Assembly (NCBI RefSeq): GCF_000156395.1
Contig: NZ_GG703819.1
Coordinates: 821,935 to 885,934, forward strand
Source: Providencia rustigianii DSM 4541
GTDB taxonomy: Bacteria > Pseudomonadota > Gammaproteobacteria > Enterobacterales > Enterobacteriaceae
Length of the DNA: 64,000 nucleotides
Direction: 5' to 3'
Shown here: one piece after another, positions 56,052 to 64,000 of the stretch
Layout of the letters: every line of letters starts with the position of its first letter
Position numbering within the stretch: the stretch's first letter is position 1
The notes under the pieces: generated by a model
What the model saw: only the letters and a program-made list of their open reading frames with translations
Database searches by the model: none
Told to the model about the DNA's origin: nothing
Translations under genes and position numbers: made by a program

Positions 56052-56552
56052 ATTGACTAAAAATAAGTATTTTTACTTGCTATAAGTTTATTTAAAAAAA
56101 TATTATGTATTTTTTTAGCAAAATACTATTTCCCTGCTAATCTCAATATTACTCAACTTTTGCATTCCATATATTTAGGTTAGTTGCAATGAATCAGGTC
56201 AGACGTTTTCTATTGTTTCTCAAAGTTATTCAACATTTAATGGTTATCTTTTTATTTTCAATGTCATACTTTATGCTGCAAAACTGGCTTCAATAATAAA
56301 GGAAAATAAACTATAGGTAATCGTAATCTACTCGATACAAGTAGATATAGAATTCTTTTGTCTAATGATTGATAAATGTATTTTTTAGTATTAAAAATTC
56401 AATATTGAGCTATAAAAACCAAATAAAGGAAATTTTAAAGATAAATTATCCTAAATTAAATTATCTCTGTTCTGCTTTATATTTTATATAAAGCACCATT
56501 ATTATCCTGCACTACGCTAATTCTCATTGGCTCATATACTTTGCAATAACAA
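56052..56552. other. AT-rich gap with one candidate small ORF
   Basis: 500 bp with little structure other than the possible 35-codon membrane peptide at 56189-56296, listed separately. Confidence 0.4.
56189..56296 (+). CDS. Candidate 35-aa membrane peptide
   Basis: ATG-to-TAA frame beginning MNQVRRFLLFLKVIQHLMVI. The basic N-terminus followed by a single long hydrophobic stretch and a polar LQNWLQ end is typical of small single-pass membrane proteins. AGG lies nine bases before the ATG. No family recognised and no promoter evident, so it may be fortuitous. Confidence 0.35.
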   Translation: MNQVRRFLLFLKVIQHLMVIFLFSMSYFMLQNWLQ

Positions 56553-56780
56553 TTAGTACCTATCATACACCCCGTAATCAGGTTTTTCCCCTCTCATAAC
56601 TGCTCGTTGTTGCTCATGAACCGCTTCCCTATCCACTCTTTTTTGTTCAGATGAGCGAGAATCTTTATGTGTCTTTGGCCATGCAGACTTATTTGGCTCA
56701 TATGTAGGCGTGAATGAGCATCCTGTAATAATAGATAAACAAAGTAGTGATATGATTAATTTCATTATTTTTCTAAGCAT
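56553..56780 (-). CDS. Small lipoprotein
   Basis: 75 aa with a lipoprotein signal peptide, lipobox IITGC and mature protein starting CSFTPTYEPNK. The mature part is short and charged, ending EKPDYGVYDRY. No recognised family. The ATG at 56765 (giving MKLIIS) is an alternative start; neither has a strong ribosome binding site. The gene lies downstream of the tRNA terminator. Confidence 0.7.
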   Translation of the reverse strand: MLRKIMKLIISLLCLSIITGCSFTPTYEPNKSAWPKTHKDSRSSEQKRVDREAVHEQQRAVMRGEKPDYGVYDRY

Positions 56781-56794
56781 GAGTAAAAAGAAAA

Positions 56795-56824
56795 AACCCG
56801 TTGCATCTTTCGATGTAACGGGTT
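56795..56824 (-). terminator. Terminator of the tRNA-Ser/Thr unit
   Basis: AACCCGTTGCATC / GATGTAACGGGTT stem with one wobble pair, followed on the minus strand by a T-run (A-run on the plus strand at 56791-56796). Confidence 0.85.
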
Positions 56825-56830
56825 CTTATT

Positions 56831-56906
<76 letters not shown>

Positions 56907-56911
56907 TAATT

Positions 56912-56999
<88 letters not shown>

Positions 57000-57009
57000 A
57001 TGGGGCGCG

Positions 57010-57038
57010 ATTATGGAGGAATCGCAGGGGCTTGTCTA
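57010..57038 (-). promoter_or_regulatory. Sigma-70 promoter of the tRNA-Ser/Thr unit
   Basis: On the minus strand: TAGACA (-35), 17 bp, CATAAT (-10), followed by the GC-rich discriminator CGCGCCCC directly before tRNA-Ser. Such discriminators are typical of growth-rate/stringent-controlled stable RNA promoters. Confidence 0.75.
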
Positions 57039-57214
57039 CCCCTGAAAGTAAAAAAATTGCATTTTTTTGTTCATTTGACTAATCTTCACTCAATTGTTCT
57101 CTATTTCCCTAAAAAAATGCTAATATCGAGGAGAAATCAGTATTTGCCCGCTGTCTAGGTGTATGATTTTTAATCTAATTAATTCAATTTGCCCGTGGGA
57201 CTGCGAAGGACTGT

Positions 57215-59914
57215 ATGTACAAACAATCACTATTAAAATCAAATACGCTTTCTCGCATCTTTATTGCGTTTGTTATTCTGCTGGTCGCCACTTTATTCTT
57301 ATCTTTGTACAACTTTTATCATGCGTGGATGCAAGGTCATCAAACTGCGGTCAATACGCTGGCGAACCGTCTTGCTTATCAAATAGAAGACTACCGTTAT
57401 CAAGCCAGTCAGATATATAAATTAGCAAATGATAAAAGTGCCCCCGACTCAATGAACGACATCACTGTGACTGAAGTCCGTAATGACATGTATTGGCTAA
57501 GTAGCGCCAATCAAACTATTGACTCAGTGGTTTTTGGAATCAATAAGCCGAGTAGTAAAGTGTTAGCATCTAAGCTTGCTAACTATATGGAAATTGTGTG
57601 GGGAGCTCGTAACGAGTTTAACTCCATGTATTATTTAAATGGTCAAGATAATACATTAGTGCTGGTCACGACCCATTCTATTTTAAAACCGGAACTACGC
57701 TATAAAGAAAGCTATTTAACTCTCACTGCCGAAGACAAGCGTGCTGACATGATTTCTCAATCCACCTTACTGGATCGCCGTGAAATTATCTCTAATGTAC
57801 AAAAAAATAGCGCTGACAATGTCTACTATTATACTTATCGTTTAGTGTTCAACTCACCGGGGCGACTCAGCAGTGTAATTTCTTTTGATATTTCAGTTAA
57901 TTCTATTCTGCCATTTACGCTGCAAGGGAATGATGTTTCGCTATCTCAGCGCGCAAATAACTCGACAAATAATGAATCTAGTATGTCCTTAGTGGGAACC
58001 AGCGTCGTGTTATCTAAACCTGTTGAAGGAACTAATTACCAAGTTCAATACAATATATCGCTGAGAAATATCATATTCGGTGTGGTCAGCTATAACTTAT
58101 GGTTGATTGTTTGTATATTCGCAGTGGCATTTTTAGCGATGTTAACGACTGTATTCATCCGTAAGCGCGTGATCTCACCTAATGCGACTATGTTGAATGA
58201 GTTAAGATTTAAAGACACACTCAATAACGATATTATTAGCCATATTTCTTACGGAATCCTAGTGTATGACTTTTATACCAACAAGAAAATATTGAGTAAT
58301 AGCATTGCTAACCAGTTATTTCCATCAATGGACTTAAATCACATCAAGGAAATGGCAACTGAGCACAATGATATTATCCAAGTATCTATTGAAAATAATG
58401 TTTATGAGATCATTTTAGTTAATAGTGCAGCCACTGAGAATATCATTCTCTTTATCATTATTGATAAAGATAAAGAGCTTTTGACACAGAAGCGCCAAGA
58501 GATGGCAAATCGTGAGTACCAGCGAAATATCCAACTAAGAAAAATCGCATTTGAAAATATTTGCAGTGAGATCTTACCGGCAATCACTCATATTGATCAC
58601 TCATTCACTTTACTTGCCGATTCCGAACACATCAAAGACAAAGCATCACTCATTGAGATTCAAAATCAGTTCTTCTATATTCATAATTGGTTTAAAAATA
58701 TTGAATTAATTAATCAGCTCGAAGCTCAGCAGGTAGATTGGAAACAAGAAAAATTCTCTATTAGCCACCTTATTAGCCAGTTTATTAAGCAAAATTTAAT
58801 ACATTTAGGAAGCAAGGGGCTAGGGTTTTACTTTTATAATCGCGTTCACCCTGACTTTTTAATTGAAAGTAGCCCATCCCATTTACGTACACTATTTCAA
58901 TTAGTCTGGGATTACGCCATTGAAACAACCGCCTTTGGTAAAATTGTTGTTTCTATTGACTACGATGAAGAAAAACATGAAGTTGAAATCAATATTAAAG
59001 ACAGCGGTATTGGTTTAACCCCTATCGAGTTAAATAACCTACAAAGCCCATTTACTGGACAAATTTTACATACTTCAGTATTTAAACGTTCAGGAATGAC
59101 TTTTTATCTCTGCAAATTGTTAACTCAAAAAATGCATGGCTCATTTTCGATAAAATCTAGCGAAACCATTGGGACACATTATCAAATCTTGTTGCCTGCA
59201 TTGATGGATCAGCAAACCAATGAATATCCGGCCCTGCTAGAGGATATTTATATCCGGCTTAATATTCATAATGCAGATAGTGCCCGCATAGTAAAACGAG
59301 TCCTAAGTAACTATGGTGCGGAATATCTTGATATACATGAAAGTTCGCCTCATGGAGATTGGGATCTATTACTGACAGACAATGATGAAATTGATTTTAA
59401 TAACATAATTAAAATTAATGGTAATTTACGTGGGATCCATAAAACTAAGCCAAATTACATCGAGGTTAACTATAACTTTGCAGATGAATTAATTGATGCA
59501 ATCTCTTTGTTGATAGAAAATTCCGAGCTCGTAGAAGATAACCCTGCATCTCAAGAGATTTTGATGCAGAAAAAACTTATCGAACCGCTTGAAACTAATC
59601 ATTCAATAGATGAAATTCTTTATAGCTATCATTTAATTCTGTCAAAGAGTGATTATAAAGATTTGTTTATCACAACAGTACCGATAGATATTAATAAACT
59701 GTATAATAGTGAAAGTGTTGCGAATTTAACCGAATTAAAAAACACTGCACATCGACTAAAGGGAGTTTTTGCTATGCTTGAATTCGAATATCTTCATCAA
59801 CTCTGTGAGGATCTAGAACGTTTCATAGCAGATGAAAACGGACTTGAAATAAAAAATTGCATTAGAGAACTGGATGTCTCAGTAAAAAGACTAATGCCAG
59901 AAGGTAACCAATAA
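57215..59914 (+). CDS. rcsD: Rcs phosphotransfer protein RcsD
   Basis: Inner-membrane phosphotransferase that relays phosphate from RcsC to RcsB. 899 aa (E. coli 890). Membrane segments at about 15-35 and 288-312 flank a periplasmic domain. A degenerate kinase-like domain follows (HSFTLLADSEH in place of a functional H-box; DSGIGLTPIE retained), then the ABL region and the HPt domain with AHRLKG, phosphorylated His846. AAGGA precedes the ATG. rcsB starts two bases after its stop codon ends, so the two are co-translated. Confidence 0.95.
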   Translation: MYKQSLLKSNTLSRIFIAFVILLVATLFLSLYNFYHAWMQGHQTAVNTLANRLAYQIEDYRYQASQIYKLANDKSAPDSMNDITVTEVRNDMYWLSSANQTIDSVVFGINKPSSKVLASKLANYMEIVWGARNEFNSMYYLNGQDNTLVLVTTHSILKPELRYKESYLTLTAEDKRADMISQSTLLDRREIISNVQKNSADNVYYYTYRLVFNSPGRLSSVISFDISVNSILPFTLQGNDVSLSQRANNSTNNESSMSLVGTSVVLSKPVEGTNYQVQYNISLRNIIFGVVSYNLWLIVCIFAVAFLAMLTTVFIRKRVISPNATMLNELRFKDTLNNDIISHISYGILVYDFYTNKKILSNSIANQLFPSMDLNHIKEMATEHNDIIQVSIENNVYEIILVNSAATENIILFIIIDKDKELLTQKRQEMANREYQRNIQLRKIAFENICSEILPAITHIDHSFTLLADSEHIKDKASLIEIQNQFFYIHNWFKNIELINQLEAQQVDWKQEKFSISHLISQFIKQNLIHLGSKGLGFYFYNRVHPDFLIESSPSHLRTLFQLVWDYAIETTAFGKIVVSIDYDEEKHEVEINIKDSGIGLTPIELNNLQSPFTGQILHTSVFKRSGMTFYLCKLLTQKMHGSFSIKSSETIGTHYQILLPALMDQQTNEYPALLEDIYIRLNIHNADSARIVKRVLSNYGAEYLDIHESSPHGDWDLLLTDNDEIDFNNIIKINGNLRGIHKTKPNYIEVNYNFADELIDAISLLIENSELVEDNPASQEILMQKKLIEPLETNHSIDEILYSYHLILSKSDYKDLFITTVPIDINKLYNSESVANLTELKNTAHRLKGVFAMLEFEYLHQLCEDLERFIADENGLEIKNCIRELDVSVKRLMPEGNQ

Positions 59915-59915
59915 T

Positions 59916-60566
59916 ATGAATAACCTAAATGTCATTGTTGCCGATGATCATCCTATTGTTCTTTTCGGTATTAGAAAGTCGCTTGAACAAATCGAATGGG
60001 TGAATATCGTTGGTGAATTTGAAGATTCTACTTCTTTAATTAATAACTTAGCGCGTTTAAATGCTGACGTGCTAGTTACTGATTTGTCTATGCCCGGCGA
60101 TAAATACGGTGATGGAATTACGTTAATCAAATACATTAAACGCCATTACCCTGACCTTTCTATTATTGTTCTTACCATGAACAATAATCCTGCAATTTTA
60201 AGCGCAATTCTTGAGCTCGATATTGAAGGTATCGTTCTGAAACAAGGTGCTCCAGCAGATTTACCAAAAGCACTTGCCGCGTTACAAAAAGGAAAAAAAT
60301 TCACGCCTGAAAGCGTCAGTAAACTGCTTGAAAAAGTGAATGCAAGTGGTTATGGCGATAAACGTTTATCACCAAAAGAGAGTGAAGTACTGCGTTTATT
60401 TGCAGAAGGTTTTTTAGTGACCGAAATCGCGAAAAAACTCAATCGCAGTATTAAAACAATTAGTAGCCAGAAAAAATCTGCGATGCTAAAACTCGGTGTT
60501 GAAAATGATATTGCACTGCTTAACTACCTTTCCTCAGTGAGCATTGATAACTCGCCTAGCGAATAA
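59916..60566 (+). CDS. rcsB: Rcs response regulator RcsB
   Basis: Response regulator of envelope stress and capsule genes. 216 aa, identical in length to E. coli RcsB. The receiver domain has Asp56 in LVTDLSMPGDKYGDG, and the LuxR/GerE helix-turn-helix (about 150-205; LSPKESEVLRLFAEGFLVTEIAKKLNRS) is intact. Can act alone or with partners such as RcsA. Convergent with rcsC across a shared terminator. Confidence 0.97.
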   Translation: MNNLNVIVADDHPIVLFGIRKSLEQIEWVNIVGEFEDSTSLINNLARLNADVLVTDLSMPGDKYGDGITLIKYIKRHYPDLSIIVLTMNNNPAILSAILELDIEGIVLKQGAPADLPKALAALQKGKKFTPESVSKLLEKVNASGYGDKRLSPKESEVLRLFAEGFLVTEIAKKLNRSIKTISSQKKSAMLKLGVENDIALLNYLSSVSIDNSPSE

Positions 60567-60586
60567 GTTCGTTTTTTTAGATATTC

Positions 60587-60616
60587 AAATAAAAACCCGA
60601 AATCGGGTTTTTATTT
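60587..60616. terminator. Bidirectional terminator between rcsB and rcsC
   Basis: 14-bp arms AAATAAAAACCCGA and TCGGGTTTTTATTT around two A residues, flanked by a T-run for rcsB and an A-run for rcsC. Confidence 0.85.
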
Positions 60617-60633
60617 TTTTGAATCTATTGGAT

Positions 60634-63486
60634 CTATACGTTGGGCTTTACGTATTTAACCAATGCCTCTCGGAGTACTCTAATCGACGTTGGTTTAGAG
60701 AGACAATCATTCATTCCAGCATCCAGACAACGTTGTTTTTCTTCTGCCATTGCATTCGCTGTCAACGCAACAATAGGCTGGCTAAAACCAGTTTTTCGTA
60801 ATGCCCCTGAAAGTTGATAACCATCCATATTTGGCATATTCACATCCGACAGAACAATATCTACCTGATGATGCTCCAAATATTTTAGGGCATCTAATCC
60901 ATCCACCGCGGTTCCCGTACTGAACCCTATACTCGTTAGTTGCTCAACCAGTAACATTCTATTAATTGGGTGGTCATCAACAATGAGAATTTTAAATTCA
61001 TTTAGCGCTATATCAGTCTCTTGTTTATTCTCATCATTGAATAGCTCTTTTGAATTTTGGGCGACTTTAACAATGATTTTATCAATCAGCATCGGTAATT
61101 TGTCTAGCTGATAAGTATTGTAACTCCAATCATTAGGTTGAGTTTCAATCAATTCACCCGTATACAAATCAAGTAAACGAATGAGATTTTCTCCCGCAAT
61201 AGCAACCTCATGTTGATGGTCGGTAATCACTAAATCAACATGTTCGTTGTCTTCAATATGTTGGCTCTCAACCACATTAAAATGGTGGTGTTTCAGTAAT
61301 CTAATCAAAAAATTCATTAAGAATGTATTTTGACAAGTCACTGCAATACGATAATTTTTTCGATATTCAGGTATAACCTGTTCTAGATATTTTTGTCCGT
61401 ATAAAGGAATTCGAATCGTAAAGGTACTTCCAAGACCAGCTTGTGAGTTAACCGCAATATCACCATCCATCAAGTTAATCAGTTTTTCACAAATAGCTAA
61501 ACCGAGTCCTGTACCTTTATGACCATTATTTTGGTCATAAACTTGAAAGAACGGATCAAATAGCTGCATGACTACCGCAGGCGTCATCCCTATCCCAGAA
61601 TCTTTAATTTCTATTTTAAGGTAATTACTATCCTTCCATACGTGCAACATAACAAAACCAGAGTCAGTAAATTTAATGCTGTTATTCACGATATTAGAGA
61701 TCACTTGTTGAAGTCGAACAGCATCACTTAGCATTAGATCGGGAATATTAGGTTCAACATAAGAATAGAGTGAAATATGTTTCTTACTTGCTAAAGGAAC
61801 GTAATTTGCCAAAACAAAAGCAAAAACATCTCGACAATTGAATGATTTATTTTCTATTTTTAGCTGTTCGGATTCAATTTTCGAAAAATCGAGAATATCA
61901 CTAATAATTTGTAGCAATAATGACGATGAGTTGTCCATTGTAGAAACAAGCCTCACCGCTTTATCTGATAAGTCATAGCGTTGTAATAACTCAATATTAC
62001 CGATGATCCCATACAATGGTGTTCTTAGTTCATGACTAACTGTAGCTAAGAACATAGATTTTGCTTGGTTCGCTTGTTCCGCGGCATCAGCGACATCCTG
62101 CAAAGATTTCTCCATTTGTACACGTATGCTGATATCAATCAGCACACAAATAGCGACATCTTCATTTTGGTAACGAGAGTTCACGAAACTAATTTGTAAG
62201 TGTGTTCCGCTGGTTGTCACAACATCAATATAGTTACTAGATTTTTGACGAATAATACTGAGTATTCGCTGTTTATCTTCATCATTCAGCAATCGAAAAT
62301 AGTTATGAGCCAACTCATTACTAAGAATATTCCCACCATCACTAAGTCTTAAAATAATGATCCCTACAGGAGCGGATGCCACAATTTTGTGGTTAAACTG
62401 CTCATGTTCTTCGAGACGAATTGCCGTATTTTCTGCTGGCTCCAACATTTTTCTTTCTAATAACCAAATAAGAAAGAAAATGAGTCCGCCAGAGAAAACA
62501 TTAAGAAATATTGCATAAAATATTGAATTTTTTATGTTTTCAATGAGATGGGATGTTGATATAGAATAAATCACAGTGAGCTGAGAAGGCACTAAACGTT
62601 TTTTAAAGAATAGTTTTGTATAATCAGAATTAAAACCAAAATAATTTTGCTCACTCGCCACTAATAATGGAGAGGCTTTAATATTCGCATCAGATGAACT
62701 AAATAGGATCGGTTGGTTCGATGAGTTCACGATCATAATATCGACCGCTTTATTATTACGCAAATTAAACTGGTTTAAATTAATGGCTCTCTCAACACCA
62801 ATAAAACCGACCAATAGATTTCTACTATAGATTGGCATCAAAACATAAATTTGACCATTATCAGACTGAGCGCCATGCGCAATGGCATATAAATTATGCT
62901 CTTGCCCCTGCATCTTGAATGCTTTATAAGAGCGCGTCGTCTCATATGCAATTCGTTTTAAACCTTCAAGATCAGTCACTGCAGAGCGTGTTGGGTAATC
63001 CATCATGCATTGGCTAATTGTTCCTGTAATGAACACGTGATTAAGCCCTTGAGGAGCACCAATACTGTCTTTCCAAAAGTAGTTTAATTGCTCAAAAGCT
63101 GCTAAATAATTTTTAGTATTTTTTTTGAAACTTTCACAATCAGCAGTAGGTATCAGGGGATAAAGGTTATACGACGTTGATGTAGGCATCGAGATTGATT
63201 CAGGTTGTACATCTATTTTCTGCTGATACTCTTCATACTTTACCTTTTGCTGCTCTGTCATTGAATGGATCAGACGCAACGTAGTACTGGTTTGCTGGAT
63301 GTAGGTTTGTAGATTATCGTAACCGGAATGGAATTGTTGGCGTAAATCAGATTTGCTTTCGTTAAACTGCATATAGAGAAAGAATAGCGTGATAAATAAC
63401 CCCATTCCCCATAACATTAAGCCGAGGACACGAAAAAGATCTCGAGATAGTCTAAGGGATGTTTTAAACGAGGGTAAGTATCTCAA
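60634..63486 (-). CDS. rcsC: Rcs hybrid sensor kinase RcsC
   Basis: Hybrid kinase that autophosphorylates and passes phosphate to RcsD. 950 aa (E. coli 949). Membrane segments at about 18-40 and 312-335, a periplasmic domain, PAS-like linker, H-box SHELRTPLYG (His485), N- and G-boxes (GIGMTPAV, GTGLGLAICE) and a C-terminal receiver with Asp881 in DIVLSDVNMPNMDGY. TTG start at 63486 with AGG seven bases upstream. The N-terminus RYLPSFKTSL matches the E. coli one, so the TTG is trusted. Confidence 0.95.
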   Translation of the reverse strand: MRYLPSFKTSLRLSRDLFRVLGLMLWGMGLFITLFFLYMQFNESKSDLRQQFHSGYDNLQTYIQQTSTTLRLIHSMTEQQKVKYEEYQQKIDVQPESISMPTSTSYNLYPLIPTADCESFKKNTKNYLAAFEQLNYFWKDSIGAPQGLNHVFITGTISQCMMDYPTRSAVTDLEGLKRIAYETTRSYKAFKMQGQEHNLYAIAHGAQSDNGQIYVLMPIYSRNLLVGFIGVERAINLNQFNLRNNKAVDIMIVNSSNQPILFSSSDANIKASPLLVASEQNYFGFNSDYTKLFFKKRLVPSQLTVIYSISTSHLIENIKNSIFYAIFLNVFSGGLIFFLIWLLERKMLEPAENTAIRLEEHEQFNHKIVASAPVGIIILRLSDGGNILSNELAHNYFRLLNDEDKQRILSIIRQKSSNYIDVVTTSGTHLQISFVNSRYQNEDVAICVLIDISIRVQMEKSLQDVADAAEQANQAKSMFLATVSHELRTPLYGIIGNIELLQRYDLSDKAVRLVSTMDNSSSLLLQIISDILDFSKIESEQLKIENKSFNCRDVFAFVLANYVPLASKKHISLYSYVEPNIPDLMLSDAVRLQQVISNIVNNSIKFTDSGFVMLHVWKDSNYLKIEIKDSGIGMTPAVVMQLFDPFFQVYDQNNGHKGTGLGLAICEKLINLMDGDIAVNSQAGLGSTFTIRIPLYGQKYLEQVIPEYRKNYRIAVTCQNTFLMNFLIRLLKHHHFNVVESQHIEDNEHVDLVITDHQHEVAIAGENLIRLLDLYTGELIETQPNDWSYNTYQLDKLPMLIDKIIVKVAQNSKELFNDENKQETDIALNEFKILIVDDHPINRMLLVEQLTSIGFSTGTAVDGLDALKYLEHHQVDIVLSDVNMPNMDGYQLSGALRKTGFSQPIVALTANAMAEEKQRCLDAGMNDCLSKPTSIRVLREALVKYVKPNV

Positions 63487-63591
63487 TCTGTTACCTGCAA
63501 GTACAGTCTCACTGACACTGAGTATACTCGATTAATTAAATGAAAAGCGATAAACAATAAATTATAGATATTTTATCTAGTGTAAATATAG

Positions 63592-63615
63592 AAAAACGGG
63601 CGGAAAACCGCCCGT
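63592..63615 (-). terminator. Terminator of gyrA
   Basis: ACGGGCGG-AAAA-CCGCCCGT stem, followed on the minus strand by a T-run. Located 19 bp after the gyrA stop. Confidence 0.85.
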
Positions 63616-63634
63616 AAAACAAAGTATTAAATAA

Positions 63635-64000
63635 CTATTCTTCGTTATTTGTCTCGTTGTCAACGTTTACATCATCAGCATCTTCTTGATCGTTGCTGTC
63701 ATTGTCATCGTCTTCAGTTTCCGCAACACGCTGCAAGCCAACCACTTTTTCATCTTCGGCTGTTCTAATCAAGGTAACACCTTGAGTATTACGCCCGACA
63801 ACACTAACTTCAGAAACACGGGTACGTACTAGTGTTCCAGCATCAGTAATCATCATGATTTGGTCAGTATCTTCAACTTGAATTGCCCCTACCACGTGAC
63901 CATTACGCTCACTGACTTTGATAGAGATAACCCCTTGAGTTGCACGAGATTTTGTTGGGTATTCTGCTTCTTCTGTACGCTTACCATAGCCATTTTCAGT
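63635..64000 (-). CDS. gyrA: DNA gyrase subunit A, C-terminal end (partial)
   Basis: The last 121 codons of gyrA, truncated by the window edge. From the edge it reads [20 protein letters not shown], then the final beta-propeller blade ([41 protein letters not shown]) and the acidic tail [14 protein letters not shown] typical of gyrase A. The gene starts beyond 64000. The QRDR is outside the window. Confidence 0.96.
   Translation of the reverse strand, partial: TENGYGKRTEEAEYPTKSRATQGVISIKVSERNGHVVGAIQVEDTDQIMMITDAGTLVRTRVSEVSVVGRNTQGVTLIRTAEDEKVVGLQRVAETEDDDNDSNDQEDADDVNVDNETNNEE

Overview
The window looks like a low-GC enterobacterial chromosome, most likely Providencia or a close Morganellaceae relative. 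The left end carries yejG-bcr-rsuA / radD-rplY / yejK / yejL-yejM / tRNA-Pro(GGG), and the right end carries rcsD-rcsB / rcsC / gyrA. Both blocks are in the order known from E. coli and its relatives, and the proteins align closely with the E. coli ones from memory. No database search was possible. The genus is inferred from gene content, low GC and the accessory genes.

Layout. 0.1-8.9 kb: housekeeping block (yejG, bcr, rsuA, radD, rplY, yejK, yejL, yejM). 8.98-9.05 kb: tRNA-Pro. 9.7-32.3 kb: a type VI secretion (T6SS) locus in one direction (tssB, tssC, tssK, tssL, an OmpA-domain gene, hcp, clpV, vgrG, DUF4123 chaperone, VasX-like effector, DUF6708 immunity candidate, PAAR, a frameshifted membrane gene, tssM, vasL). 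It lacks tssA, tssE, tssF, tssG and tssJ, and only a 34-codon orphan ORF lies between tssM and vasL. 32.4-38.9 kb: a mixed segment with a DUF1345 membrane protein, LexA-controlled dinI, a QseBC/PmrAB-like two-component pair whose regulator carries an in-frame TGA, an isochorismatase-like protein lacking its cysteine, a candidate 23-codon small protein, a CigR-family protein and the mechanosensitive channel ybdG.

39.2-43.8 kb: a DMSO-reductase operon (dmsA frameshifted, dmsB, dmsC, dmsD) behind an FNR-type box. 43.9-45.1 kb: a DUF924 gene and a small Cys-containing ORF. 45.1-54.1 kb: a 5-oxoproline (pyroglutamate) module. The operon on the minus strand is NRAMP transporter - pxpA - DUF1445 - fused pxpB/pxpC - biotin carboxylase/BCCP. 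Divergent to it are a GntR/FCD regulator and the glutamate carrier gltP. 54.5-56.8 kb: a phosphoethanolamine-transferase-like enzyme, a candidate 35-codon membrane peptide and a small lipoprotein. 56.8-57.0 kb: tRNA-Thr(TGT) and tRNA-Ser(TGA), one minus-strand unit with its own promoter and terminator. 57.2-63.5 kb: the Rcs phosphorelay. 63.6-64.0 kb: the 3' end of gyrA.

How the parts fit. The T6SS genes encode sheath, tail tube, tip, recycling ATPase and part of the membrane complex. The AT-rich stretch from the vgrG 3' end to the tssM 5' end looks like an exchangeable effector/immunity cassette between GC-richer conserved genes. In the 5-oxoproline block, the carboxylase and the KipI-KipA fusion together have all the domains of a urea-carboxylase-type enzyme. 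Three genes (tssM-proximal membrane gene, two-component regulator, dmsA) each carry one disabling change. These are either real decay or base-level sequence errors, and re-sequencing would decide.
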